This document shows, in pieces, positions 29,246 through 37,769 of a DNA stretch of 64,000 nt (positions are counted from its first letter, which is position 1; every line of letters starts with the position of its first letter). The position numbers and the translations under genes are program-made. The notes beneath the pieces are model-generated. The model did no database searches. It was not told the DNA's origin and worked only from the letters and a program-made list of their open reading frames with translations. This stretch comes from Acidimicrobiaceae bacterium. Lineage in GTDB: Bacteria; Actinomycetota; Acidimicrobiia; Acidimicrobiales; RAAP-2. Location of the stretch: positions 1 through 64,000 of the forward strand of contig PKXA01000069.1 of the NCBI GenBank assembly GCA_003133325.1, given 5' to 3'.

Positions 29246-30481
29246 ATGACAACGGACAGGGCATTTGTGATCGTAGGAGCAAGCCTGGCGGGAGCCAAGG
29301 CAGCCGAGACCCTTCGCACGGAAGGATTTGTCGGTCGGATCGTACTGATCGGAGACGAGGCTGTTCGCCCCTACGAACGGCCGCCGCTCTCCAAGGACTA
29401 TCTGCGCGGTGAAAAGGGGTTCGACTCCGCAGCCGTCCACGATGAGGGCTTCTACGACGCCAACGCCATCGAGTTGCGAACCTCGACGGTGGTGACAGCT
29501 CTCGACACGGACAGGTCAGAGGTCATGTTGAGCTCAGGCGAGCGCATCCGGTATGACCAACTCCTCCTGGCCACCGGAACCAGCCCCCGACGTCTGTCGA
29601 CGCCCGGTGCCGCGCTCTCCGGAGTGCACTACCTGCGCCAACTCGTCGACGCCGACGCTCTGCGCCAGGTCTTGACTGCCTCGCGTCGGGTGGTGGTCAT
29701 CGGGGCGGGATGGATCGGTTCCGAGGTGGCCGCCTCGGCCCGACAACTCGGCGCCGAGGTAACAATGATCGATCCAGGCTCGGTACCGCTTGAACGCGTC
29801 CTCGGTCCCGAGGTGGGCGCTGTCTACCGTGACCTGCACGCTGAGCACGGGGTCGAGATGCACTTCGGGGTCGCCATCGACTCCATCAGAGGCACAACAG
29901 CCGTGGAAGAGGTCCGTCTGACCAATGGGACCGTCCTACCAGCTGAAGTGGTGGTCGTGGGAATCGGCGTGACCCCGCGGATCGAACTCGCCCAGGCCGC
30001 GGGCCTTGCCATAGAGAACGGCATCGCCGTCGACGGACACCTCGCCACCAGCGCTCCGAGCGTCTACGCGGCGGGCGACGTGGCCAACGCGTTCCACCCC
30101 TTATACGGCACACGGGTCCGGCTCGAGCACTGGTCAGCCGCCCTCAATCAGGGACCAACGGCGGCGATGAACATGCTCGGGGAACCGACCGTCTACGACA
30201 AGGTTCCGTACTTCTTCTCCGACCAGTACGACCTAGGGATGGAGTATCGGGGCTGGGCTCCAGTCTGGGACGAAGTGGTTTTTCGGGGGGACCCAGCCAC
30301 CCGTCAGTTCATCGCCTTCTGGCTCCGCGACAGCCGCGTGGTCGCCGCCATGAATGCCAATACCTGGGACGCCGGCGATGCGCTCGAAGCGCTGATCCGC
30401 ACCCGACTTCCCGTCGACCACGCTCGGCTGATCGACCCGGACGTAGATCTGGCCAGCCTCGCGGTCCCTTCGGCAAGCTGA
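29246..30481 (+). CDS. NAD(P)/FAD-dependent ferredoxin/rubredoxin reductase
   Basis: 411 residues. FAD motif VGASLAGAKAAETLR at residues ~10-24, NAD motif VVVIGAGWIGSEVAASARQLG (fragment) near 148, the second FAD motif VYAAGDVAN near 272, and a C-terminal reductase domain beginning VRLEHWSAAL. These enzymes reduce small ferredoxins for P450s or dioxygenases. The window has two single-cluster ferredoxins and a P450 that could be partners. ATG 29246 follows AGGAGAG. A wrecked copy of its N-terminus is at 23128. Confidence 0.93.
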   Translation: MTTDRAFVIVGASLAGAKAAETLRTEGFVGRIVLIGDEAVRPYERPPLSKDYLRGEKGFDSAAVHDEGFYDANAIELRTSTVVTALDTDRSEVMLSSGERIRYDQLLLATGTSPRRLSTPGAALSGVHYLRQLVDADALRQVLTASRRVVVIGAGWIGSEVAASARQLGAEVTMIDPGSVPLERVLGPEVGAVYRDLHAEHGVEMHFGVAIDSIRGTTAVEEVRLTNGTVLPAEVVVVGIGVTPRIELAQAAGLAIENGIAVDGHLATSAPSVYAAGDVANAFHPLYGTRVRLEHWSAALNQGPTAAMNMLGEPTVYDKVPYFFSDQYDLGMEYRGWAPVWDEVVFRGDPATRQFIAFWLRDSRVVAAMNANTWDAGDALEALIRTRLPVDHARLIDPDVDLASLAVPSAS

Positions 30482-30489
30482 GCAACCAC

Positions 30490-30960
30490 TGTCGTAGGCA
30501 GTCTTGGCGATGACGAGGTCGGTGAACAAGGGCCCCATTAGGCATCCAGTGGCAAACCACGCTCTCAGGCCAGCAACCATGCCGATCATCACGAGCGGGC
30601 CTCCGCCGGCTTCGTTCCACGTGAGAGCGCCGAAGGGTCCGTGCAGGTGGAGTTGATCGCCGTCGCCCACCTGCCGGGTGAGTACGGGGGACACGCGGGC
30701 AGGGACGTCGCGAACGGTGATCTCGATCTCTGAAGAAGGCGGCCATGGCGACGACGAGACCGAATAGGCCTGCTCGACTCCCTTGGGGGCAGCGTCGACT
30801 CGCACGCGCACCAGTAAGTACTGCCCGGCTGCGAAGTGCGCCGGCTCTAGTAGCTCCAGTCGCGGCGTCGCGGCGTCGGAGCCGTCGGGACGAACCCCGG
30901 CCACCGTCGCCACCTCCCACAGTGGGCCCCGGTTGGGGGCGAGCCGCCTTTAGGTGACCT
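30490..30960 (-). pseudogene. truncated FAD-binding oxidoreductase behind metE
   Basis: On the minus strand, LWEVATVAGVRPDGSD, HFAAGQYLLVRV, VEQAYSVSSSP, LHGPFGALTW and GGPLVMIGMVAGL match the FAD and early NAD portions of an FNR-like enzyme related to that at 14651. An in-frame TAA lies ahead of the domain (near 30952) and the C-terminal half is absent. With the metE 3' end it forms a unit that is duplicated at 42420-42890. Confidence 0.8.
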
Positions 30961-30976
30961 CGTCCGATCTCGTCGG

Positions 30977-33325
30977 CTATGGGCCAGGTGGCGCCGCGTT
31001 CTTGGCCGGAACAGCACCGGCGTCGGGTGACACCTCGCCGAAGGCCACCTCTGCTCGAAGATTGCGAGCCGCCGCGACCATGTGGTCCAGCGCGGGGATG
31101 ACCTGGTCGTAGCGGCGGGTCTTGAGGCCGCAGTCAGGATTGACCCACAACCGGTCTGGCCCGAGACCCTCGAGGGCCCGGCGGAGCAGGCCCTCGATCG
31201 CGGCGATCTCGGGGACCCGCGGCGAATGCACATCGTAGATGCCGGGCCCTGCCCCACCTTGGTACGAGGCACGCTGCAACAGGTCGACAGCTGCCATGTC
31301 GGAGCGTGCCGCCTCGAAGGACAGGACATCTACTTCCAGCTCTTCCAGCACGTCGACGATGTCCCCCAGCTCCGCGTAACACATGTGGGTGTGCACCTGC
31401 GTTTCCTCGGCCGCCGCGGAGGTGACCAGTCGGAAGGCCCGAGTGGCCCATCTCAGATACTCCGGACGATCATCGAGGCGGAGAGGTAGACCCTCCCGCA
31501 AGGCCGGTTCATCGACCTGGATGATGACGATCCCGGCCGCCTGGAGATCAGCCAGTTCGTCGCGCATGGCCAGTGCCAGTTGGCTTGCGGTATCGCGCTC
31601 AGGCTGGTCATCTCGCACGAACGACCACCGCAGCATGGTGATCGGTCCGGTGAGCATGCCCTTGACCGGCTTCGACGTACGCGACTGGGCGTAGCGAGCC
31701 CAGTCCACCGTCATCGGGCCACGTCGCGCCACGTCGCCGAAGAGCACTGGTGGCCGTACGCATCGCGACCCGTAGGACTGGACCCACCCTCCGTCGGGGA
31801 TCACGAATCCGGTGAGCTGGTCGGCGAAGTAGCGAACCATGTCGTCGCGCTCGGGTTCCCCGTGGACGAGGACATCGAGCCCCATCTCCTCTTGGATAGC
31901 CAGCACACGATCAATTTCGGTGCGGAGCGACGCGTTGTAGTCAGCATCGTCTACACGTCCGGCGCGCCACGAAGCCCGTGACCGTCGAAGTTCGGGCGTC
32001 TGGGGGAACGACCCGATCGTGGTCGTCGGCAAGGCCGGAAGCGCCAATGCTGCCCGCTGGGTAGCGGCCCGTTCGGGGGATGCCTGGGGCCGGTGGGGAT
32101 CCGCTTCACCAAAGTACGCGACACGCTGTCGGATTACCTCGTCTGTTACTCGGGGCGAATTCCGCCGGGTGGTAAAGACTGCTCGATTTGCGTCGAGCTC
32201 ATCGGCAATCGCCTCACGACCGTCGGCGATTCCTCGTGCCAGGAGCGTCAACTCGCCCAGTTTGTCATCGGCAAATGCGAGCCAGGGACGCACCTCGTCG
32301 TCGACGTTCTCGTCGGCGGCGGACCCCAGGGGTACGTGCAACAGCGAGCACGACGTGGAGACGACAACTTCCGTGGCGAGGTCCGTGAGCTGGTCGAGCA
32401 GATCGAGACTGGCGTGCAGATCGTTGGCCCAGATGTTTCGACCGTCCGCCACACCGGCAAAGAGCACCTTGTCTCCGACGCCACCAGTGGACTGCAGCAA
32501 GTGGAGGTTCTCTCTACCTCGACAGAAGTCGAGGCCTATCGCCTCCACTGGGAGTTCACTCACATCTTCCATGGCCGATCCCACATGACCGAAGTACGTC
32601 GACAGCGCGATCTTCGGCCGATCCGAGTGGTCGCCGAGCCGTCGGTACACGCGTCGCAGTGCCGCCAGTTCGTCGGGGTCGCGCTCCTCGACCAGTGCGG
32701 GCTCGTCGATCCGAACCCAGGTAGCGCCACCCCGCTGGAGCTGGGACAACACCTCGATGTAAACGTCGACAAGGGGATCGAGCAGTCCCAACATGTCAAC
32801 ACCTGGGTGTACTGGGGTGCTCCGCAATACCAGGGTCAGTGGACCGATAAGTACTGGGGTGGTGTGGATGCCGAGTCCCGAGGCTTCGGCCAACTCCCCA
32901 ATTGCCTTCGTCGCATCGGGGGTGAACACGGCGTCGGAGCCGAGTTCGGGCACCAGATGGTGGTAGTTGGTGTCGAACCACTTGGTCAGGTCGAGAGGAG
33001 CGGCCGCCTTCCCGCCGATGTCCCCTCCTCTCGCCATGGCGAAGTAGCGCTCACGGTCGCTTGTCCTTCCAACAAGGGCGAACCGGGCCGGGACGGCACC
33101 CACCATGACCGCAGCATCGAGCACGTGGTCGTAGAGGGAGAAGTCGTTCGAGGGGACGAAGTCCACGTTGGCGGTAACCATGCTCTGCCAGTTGTGCCGG
33201 CGGATCGATGCCGCCACCTCGTCGAGGTCGGCAGCCGACACCGTTCCGGCCCAGAAGCCTTCGAGCGCCCATTTGAGGGCGCGGTCTCGTCCGATGCGGG
33301 GCATTCCGTGAACAGCTGTCCTCAT
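30977..33325 (-). CDS. metE: cobalamin-independent methionine synthase
   Basis: 782 residues. It transfers a methyl group from 5-methyltetrahydropteroyl-polyglutamate to homocysteine. Both barrels are present: the N-terminal GMPRIGRDRALKWALEGFW (fragment) and the catalytic C-terminal TTTIGSFPQTPELR, HGEPERDDMVRYFA, VHTHMCYAE (zinc His and Cys) and WVNPDCGLKTR (zinc Cys). ATG 33325 follows GGGAGACC. The C-terminus ends in AKNAAPPGP, probably altered by the rearranged downstream sequence. I could not recognise a cobalamin or SAM riboswitch in the ~95-base leader. Confidence 0.95.
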   Translation of the reverse strand: MRTAVHGMPRIGRDRALKWALEGFWAGTVSAADLDEVAASIRRHNWQSMVTANVDFVPSNDFSLYDHVLDAAVMVGAVPARFALVGRTSDRERYFAMARGGDIGGKAAAPLDLTKWFDTNYHHLVPELGSDAVFTPDATKAIGELAEASGLGIHTTPVLIGPLTLVLRSTPVHPGVDMLGLLDPLVDVYIEVLSQLQRGGATWVRIDEPALVEERDPDELAALRRVYRRLGDHSDRPKIALSTYFGHVGSAMEDVSELPVEAIGLDFCRGRENLHLLQSTGGVGDKVLFAGVADGRNIWANDLHASLDLLDQLTDLATEVVVSTSCSLLHVPLGSAADENVDDEVRPWLAFADDKLGELTLLARGIADGREAIADELDANRAVFTTRRNSPRVTDEVIRQRVAYFGEADPHRPQASPERAATQRAALALPALPTTTIGSFPQTPELRRSRASWRAGRVDDADYNASLRTEIDRVLAIQEEMGLDVLVHGEPERDDMVRYFADQLTGFVIPDGGWVQSYGSRCVRPPVLFGDVARRGPMTVDWARYAQSRTSKPVKGMLTGPITMLRWSFVRDDQPERDTASQLALAMRDELADLQAAGIVIIQVDEPALREGLPLRLDDRPEYLRWATRAFRLVTSAAAEETQVHTHMCYAELGDIVDVLEELEVDVLSFEAARSDMAAVDLLQRASYQGGAGPGIYDVHSPRVPEIAAIEGLLRRALEGLGPDRLWVNPDCGLKTRRYDQVIPALDHMVAAARNLRAEVAFGEVSPDAGAVPAKNAAPPGP

Positions 33326-33421
33326 CTGGTCTCCCTTGGGATGTTGGCGTCGCAGCAGTTGGCCGAGGCCAGGGCATTCCACGGCACACGGCCAGCCGAG
33401 GGTGCACGTCTCCCTGATGGC

Positions 33422-33817
33422 TTACGTTCCATCCGCACCCACGATGACGTCGCGCAGGACGGTTGCTCCGGAGTGCTCGATGTCCCGCGTTGCGGTGAGG
33501 AGGGCGAGTCGTCGTGTCTCGCTTGTCTCCCGAAGCTGCGATACGACCCCCGACCCCGGTGGCAGCGCGAGCTCGGCCCGGTAGCGCCGGGCGAACTCCG
33601 AGAAGCGCTTCGGTTCGTGTCCATACCACTGCCGCAACTCGGTACTGGGCGTGGCGTCCTTGACCCATTCATTGTGATCAACCGCGCCCTTCGATTGCCC
33701 ACGGGGCCACAGCCGGTCGACGAGCACTCGATACTCGTTGCGCTGGCGCCCCGGGTCGTCGTAGACGCGGACGATTTCGACGTCGCGCTTCACCACACCC
33801 ACTGGTTCCCGATCCAC
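33422..33817 (-). CDS. DUF488 family protein (YeaO-like)
   Basis: Up to 131 residues. VRVYDDPGRQRNEYRVLVDRLWPRG (fragment), WYGHEPKRFSEFARRYRAEL and LALLTATRDIEHSGATVL identify the short DUF488/YeaO family, whose function is unknown. Two GTG codons in the first ten residues could also be the start. It lies upstream of metE on the same strand. Confidence 0.85.
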   Translation of the reverse strand: MDREPVGVVKRDVEIVRVYDDPGRQRNEYRVLVDRLWPRGQSKGAVDHNEWVKDATPSTELRQWYGHEPKRFSEFARRYRAELALPPGSGVVSQLRETSETRRLALLTATRDIEHSGATVLRDVIVGADGT

Positions 33818-33902
33818 TCGGATGAGGCAATCAGGTCACAGTGCACCGACAATAGATGCGCCCCCGGTGTTGAGGCTCGAGAGCACCTTGTAATTACCGT
33901 CA

Positions 33903-34277
33903 TTACCGAACCCGAAACCCAAGCGCCGCTGCCGCTTCTGCATCTATCAACGCGGGACTCCAGGGCGGGTCCCAGACGATGCGCACGTCGACAGCGGTCG
34001 GGTTCCCGACGGACTGGGAGATCGCGGCCCGTGCCATCTCCGGAAGGCTCTCCGAAGCCGGACACCCAGGCGTAGTGAGGGTCATTTCGACAACAATGGT
34101 CCCGTCCTCCTCACGCACGTCATAGACCAGGCCCAGGGACACCACGTCAAGGTAGAGTTCAGGGTCATAGACGGAGCGGAGCGCGCTCCACGCCACGTCG
34201 ATGGCGCTGTTCGCTGGGATCTCTGCCCGGTCCATCCCAATCGAGACCGGCCCTCTCACCTCGTCCCCAGCATTCAT
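33903..34277 (-). CDS. DUF59/MIP18 metal-sulfur cluster assembly factor
   Basis: 124 residues with the single DUF59 domain: SVYDPELYLDVVSLGLVYDV, TLTTPGCPASESLPEMAR (cluster-linked Cys) and RIVWDPPWSPALIDAEA (fragment). Such proteins help insert or repair Fe-S clusters (PaaD/SufT relatives). Its start overlaps the stop of the DUF2249 gene by four bases. Together with that gene it is divergent from the ACP-like/heme-copper-oxidase-like pair, with a CTAGT-type box between. Confidence 0.92.
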   Translation of the reverse strand: MNAGDEVRGPVSIGMDRAEIPANSAIDVAWSALRSVYDPELYLDVVSLGLVYDVREEDGTIVVEMTLTTPGCPASESLPEMARAAISQSVGNPTAVDVRIVWDPPWSPALIDAEAAAALGFRVR

Positions 34278-34495
34278 GACTGCCTCCGAAAGGTGACCTG
34301 CCAGTCGCCGACGCCAATCTCGACGGCCTCGTAGGAGAAGCCCTGTGCGCCGAGGACGCCTTCGAGCGGAACTGGTTCGAAGGGCGCCAGGACGACGAGC
34401 TCCTCGTGCTCGTCGAGGGCCGCCACCGTGGCCATGATCAGGTCGAACGGCTCGTCACCTGCGGCGATGAGCGGACGGGCGTCGATGGTGGCCAT
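34274..34495 (-). CDS. DUF2249 domain protein
   Basis: 73 residues, a stand-alone DUF2249 domain: IDARPLIAAGDEPFDLIMATVAAL (fragment), ELVVLAPFEPVPLEGVLGAQG and the closing GVGDWQVTFRRQ. DUF2249 commonly travels with hemerythrins and nitric-oxide genes. AGGAGG is five bases before ATG 34495. It is first of the DUF2249-DUF59 pair. Confidence 0.9.
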   Translation of the reverse strand: MATIDARPLIAAGDEPFDLIMATVAALDEHEELVVLAPFEPVPLEGVLGAQGFSYEAVEIGVGDWQVTFRRQS

Positions 34496-34538
34496 GACAA
34501 TCCTCCTGCGGCAAACGATCACGATTGCTGTAGTTGTT

Positions 34539-34552
34539 CTGTTTGTTACTAG
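34539..34552. promoter_or_regulatory. CTAGT-type box between divergent units
   Basis: TTCTGTT-TGTT-ACTAGAG, two mismatches in one arm from the shared palindrome. It lies between DUF2249 (start 34495) and the ACP-like gene. TTATAC at 34555-34560 could be a -10 for the rightward gene and leads straight to GTG 34569. Confidence 0.5.
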
Positions 34553-34568
34553 AGTTATACCATGATCA

Positions 34569-34901
34569 GTGTCAGAGGTCATCACAGTCGTGGAGAACAT
34601 GGACATGCCCGGTGAAACGCACCAGATCATCCAAGACATCGACGCCGACACTGTCATGGCGTTGCTCCAAGTGCTGCTCGATCCGCCCGACGGGGACGAC
34701 TTGGGCACCGCCACCATGGCCGACCTCGGCATCGACGGCCGCGACGCGTTGGACTTGTGGCAAGCGGTGTGCGAAGAGTTCGGCGAACGCACAATGGGCT
34801 CGGAGATCGATCCTAATCTGATCGATCCGACAATGACCGTGGTGGCCGCGGCCGCGGCCATGGCTGCCGAACTAGCCAACGGTTGCCATCATGGCCTCTG
34901 A
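34569..34901 (+). CDS. acyl-carrier-protein-like protein lacking the phosphopantetheine serine
   Basis: 110 residues, acidic and helical. DDLGTATMADLGIDGRDALDLW followed by VCEEFGER (fragments) recalls the ACP core (LGLDSLDALEL...EEEFG), but the attachment Ser of the DSL motif is Gly-Arg here, so it is unlikely to carry phosphopantetheine. GTG 34569 fits a leaderless start. ATG 34605 has GGAG nine bases upstream and is an alternative. It overlaps the next gene by 11 bases, implying coupling to the membrane protein. Confidence 0.5.
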   Translation: MSEVITVVENMDMPGETHQIIQDIDADTVMALLQVLLDPPDGDDLGTATMADLGIDGRDALDLWQAVCEEFGERTMGSEIDPNLIDPTMTVVAAAAAMAAELANGCHHGL

Positions 34902-36258
34902 GGCTGTGCCCCCGGCACCGAGCGCGGGAGCGTGGCAGGGACGTCCGGCCGGGCTCCCGAGCGGGATCCCACCGCCTTCAGTGCCGCTGAGTTTTCTCGC
35001 CGCTGCGTCCCTCGGGCTGGTGGCGTGTGGCGCTGCCCTGATCTGGTCACGGGCCTACGGGGTCGTGGACCCCACCGACGACCAGGTGGTCGCAGCAGCC
35101 CATTTCGCCATGTTGGCGACCCTCTCGATGGGAGTGCTCGGGGCAATCCATCAGTTCACACCGGTGATCACCCAACGGCCGTTGCGCTCGGTGCGGCTTT
35201 CCCGCGCCACATTCCTGACCTGGCTGGCTGGTGCGTGGTTGCTGCCATTCGGCTTTGCCACCCAGCAGGAGCACGTTGTCGAGACCGGAGGGGCATTCGC
35301 CGCGTTGGCTGTCACCTTGTTAGTGGTCAATATTGCCGCACCATTGTCGGTGCAGGGAAAAGGGGCCCCGGTAACAGGCCTGCGTTTTGCCATCGCCGGA
35401 TTTGTGGTGACTGCCTGTTTCGGGGTTGTCTACGTCATCGACCGTCAGGGAAACTGGTTCGACCTCACCGGGCATGTGGTCTTGGCCCACGCCTGCGTCG
35501 GGCTGTTTGCCTGGTTGGGACTCGCCTACGTCAGCGTGTCGGAGAAGCTCTGGCCGATGTTCCTCCTCGCCCATGTTCCGGGTCGACGCCGTTCGGCGTG
35601 GCTTGCCGTATGGGCAGTTCCGAGCGGGGTACTCCTGCTTTCGCCCGGGCTGCTCTTCGGCGTGGTTTGGCTCGCGTGGTTCGGGGCGGCGATCCTGGCA
35701 GTCGGGCTCGGTGCGCACCTCTTCTCCTTGATGATGCACATCCGGTATCGCCGACGTAAAGCCGATCTGCACTTGCTGTTCGTGATCACGTCGGCAGTCT
35801 GGTTGGTCGTCGGTGCCGCCCTCGCTCTTGCGGCAGAGATGATCATCGGCCGACATCATCATGTCGGCGTCGCATTGGTGGCAGCAGCAGTGGCGGCGTT
35901 CAGTGGCTGGCTGCTCATTGCCCTGGTGGGCCACGCGCACAAAGTCGTTCCTTTCATCCTGTGGTCAGCGCTTCGCGGGCGCGGTGTCGCGAAGAAGGCG
36001 GACGGGACGCCGCTCATGTTCGCCGATCTCTACGACCACCGTTGGGCCGCCATTGTCTACGGACTCGTCACCGCAGGTGTTGCCGCCGTCTGCCTGGGTT
36101 TCGCCGCGTCCATTGCGATCGCCATCGCAATTGGAGGGGGCCTGTTCATCGCCACTGGGCTCTGCATTGCCGCGAACCTCTCTGCGGCACCGCTTCGACT
36201 GCTTTCTGCCCCGCGCGCCGACCGCCTCGTCAGAGCGGAAGAGCGGACGGCTCCCTGA
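34891..36258 (+). CDS. orphan heme-copper-oxidase-like / NnrS-like membrane protein
   Basis: 455 residues with about 12 membrane helices. Histidines sit in patterns familiar from stand-alone cbb3-subunit-I-like or NnrS-like proteins: AAHFAMLATLSMGVLGAIHQFTP (fragment), GHVVLAHACVGLFAWLGLAYV ... PMFLLAH, and GHAHKVVPFILW. Such proteins are often co-regulated with nitric-oxide detoxification genes. No other oxidase subunit is nearby. Heme content and NO role are inference from family and context (DUF2249, DUF59 and hemerythrin neighbours). Confidence 0.7.
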   Translation: MASEAVPPAPSAGAWQGRPAGLPSGIPPPSVPLSFLAAASLGLVACGAALIWSRAYGVVDPTDDQVVAAAHFAMLATLSMGVLGAIHQFTPVITQRPLRSVRLSRATFLTWLAGAWLLPFGFATQQEHVVETGGAFAALAVTLLVVNIAAPLSVQGKGAPVTGLRFAIAGFVVTACFGVVYVIDRQGNWFDLTGHVVLAHACVGLFAWLGLAYVSVSEKLWPMFLLAHVPGRRRSAWLAVWAVPSGVLLLSPGLLFGVVWLAWFGAAILAVGLGAHLFSLMMHIRYRRRKADLHLLFVITSAVWLVVGAALALAAEMIIGRHHHVGVALVAAAVAAFSGWLLIALVGHAHKVVPFILWSALRGRGVAKKADGTPLMFADLYDHRWAAIVYGLVTAGVAAVCLGFAASIAIAIAIGGGLFIATGLCIAANLSAAPLRLLSAPRADRLVRAEERTAP

Positions 36259-36416
36259 TCTCTTTGCACGGCACAAGTGCCCGAGAACAGTGACTACGGC
36301 CTGACGTGGCCCCTACACTGCACAGGCGCAACCTGTCGGCGCCGATGATCGGGTACATGCCTTCGCGCAGTACCACGCCGCACTCTTGCGTGCGTACGTA
36401 TGCAAGGTTGCCATCC

Positions 36417-37664
36417 TCAGGCTGCCGCCGGAACGGGTGGCCTTCCGATGCGCACCCGCCACATCTCAGGTCCGGATTCTAGATAGTCCCAGGTGAAATC
36501 ACCCAAATACTCGGCCTCGAACTGGTAGCGGAGCGGCTGGGGATCGTGATCGTTGACGAGGACGAATCCTTCCCCGGGCGAAAGGTTGCCATAGGTGGCG
36601 AAGATCACATCGTGGCGCTGTCCGTGGGGAAGGACGCGCACGTCCAACTCCTGTTCCCCTGAACCTTCGGACACGTTGGATCCACCAGGGGCTGCACCGT
36701 CGGGCGACGGCCTTCCAATGCGCACCCGCCACACCTCAGGTCCGGACTCGACCGCGTCCCAGGTGAACTCGCCAGCGTGTTCGGCCTCGAACTGGTAGCG
36801 GAGCGGCTTGGGATCGTGGTCGTTGACGAGCACGTAGCCGGTTTCGGGAGCGAGTCCGTGGTACGCGGCGAAGATCATCTCGTGGCGCTGTGCAGGCGCC
36901 AGATGGCGCACGTCGAGCTCACGATCCGCGGCAGCGCCACTGCCCTCCTCCGGCGAGTGGAACGCGACCGGCTCACTGGTCACCAGCCTCACGAGCCGGT
37001 GCAGGCTTGCGGTGGTCCTGACGGCGAGCGCCGGTCTGGGGGTCCGCAGCGCGGCCCATGCCGACGCGACAAGCTTGCACGCCCGATCGCCGTGACCGGC
37101 ATTTGCCAGATCACTCGCCGCCTCCAACAGTAGCGACAGCACCACCGCTTCGGAATCAGGCGACGACGCATCCTCGACGAATGGGGCCTCCTGGGCCTCT
37201 TCGGTCAGTCGGTGCATCTGCACCAACAGCTGTGCCAGGTCGACATCGTCATCCTCCAGGAGTACTGGGAGCAGCAGATCGTTCTCCTTGTTGACGTGAG
37301 TGGTGAAGAGGGTACCGATCTGCATTGCCTGCTCGACTGCCGCAGGGGCCGTTGCCGCATTGGCCAGCGACTCGGCGGCCGAGGTGAGGACACGGTGCTC
37401 GGCAGTCATCTTGTCCACCGTGTCGGCAAGGTCGGCACGGACCCCGGCGACACGGTAGATGCTGTGTTCTTCCGCCACCGCGTGGGGGAGCACTTCCTCC
37501 GCGAGGTAGGCGACCAGTGCAGCCACCGCCGGTTCGTAGGCGATGCCGCTCTCCACGGCCCCAACGAGGGCGGCGATCCGGACACCCACGTGCTCGTCCA
37601 GGGCGCGGTGGTGCTGGAGCATCGCATCGAAAGCTTCGGTCTGAGTGATCGTCATGGTGTCCAA
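36417..37664 (-). CDS. hemerythrin HHE protein with two C-terminal DUF2249 domains
   Basis: 415 residues. The HHE four-helix bundle occupies ~10-160 (LQHHRALDEHVGVRI, LPHAVAEEHSIYRV, MTAEHRVL, TTHVNKENDLLLPVL), followed by a helical linker (~160-235). Two DUF2249 repeats of about 70 residues then follow, nearly identical in their core VNDHDPxPLRYQFEAE and WRVRIGRPxP and separated by a Gly/Ser linker. Diiron hemerythrins of this kind are tied to O2/NO sensing and to Fe-S repair (YtfE/RIC). It starts at 37664 next to a strong CTAGT-type palindrome and is divergent from a small membrane protein. Confidence 0.92.
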   Translation of the reverse strand: MDTMTITQTEAFDAMLQHHRALDEHVGVRIAALVGAVESGIAYEPAVAALVAYLAEEVLPHAVAEEHSIYRVAGVRADLADTVDKMTAEHRVLTSAAESLANAATAPAAVEQAMQIGTLFTTHVNKENDLLLPVLLEDDDVDLAQLLVQMHRLTEEAQEAPFVEDASSPDSEAVVLSLLLEAASDLANAGHGDRACKLVASAWAALRTPRPALAVRTTASLHRLVRLVTSEPVAFHSPEEGSGAAADRELDVRHLAPAQRHEMIFAAYHGLAPETGYVLVNDHDPKPLRYQFEAEHAGEFTWDAVESGPEVWRVRIGRPSPDGAAPGGSNVSEGSGEQELDVRVLPHGQRHDVIFATYGNLSPGEGFVLVNDHDPQPLRYQFEAEYLGDFTWDYLESGPEMWRVRIGRPPVPAAA

Positions 37665-37718
37665 CTCCTCTTTCGGTTCCTACCGCGACCGGTCTGGGTA
37701 CCGGGACGCTCTTCACCT

Positions 37719-37742
37719 TTATTCTAGTATCGATTAGAATAA
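37719..37742. promoter_or_regulatory. CTAGT-type box with perfect 8-base arms
   Basis: TTATTCTA-GTATCGAT-TAGAATAA: perfect eight-base arms. Its core is CTAGT-ATCG-ATTAG, one mismatch from the shared box. It lies 55 bases from the hemerythrin start and 28 bases from ATG 37770, so it can control both divergent genes. Confidence 0.7.
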
Positions 37743-37769
37743 TGTCATGACGGACAAGGGAGAAGCAAG

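Noticed and set aside
33326-33421. Possible SAM or cobalamin riboswitch upstream of metE
   Set aside because: The leader is GC-rich with some stems, but I could not match a B12 box or SAM core. A covariance-model scan would decide.
32093-34075. 660-codon plus-strand open frame
   Set aside because: It is antisense to metE, DUF488 and DUF59 and has no recognisable domain.
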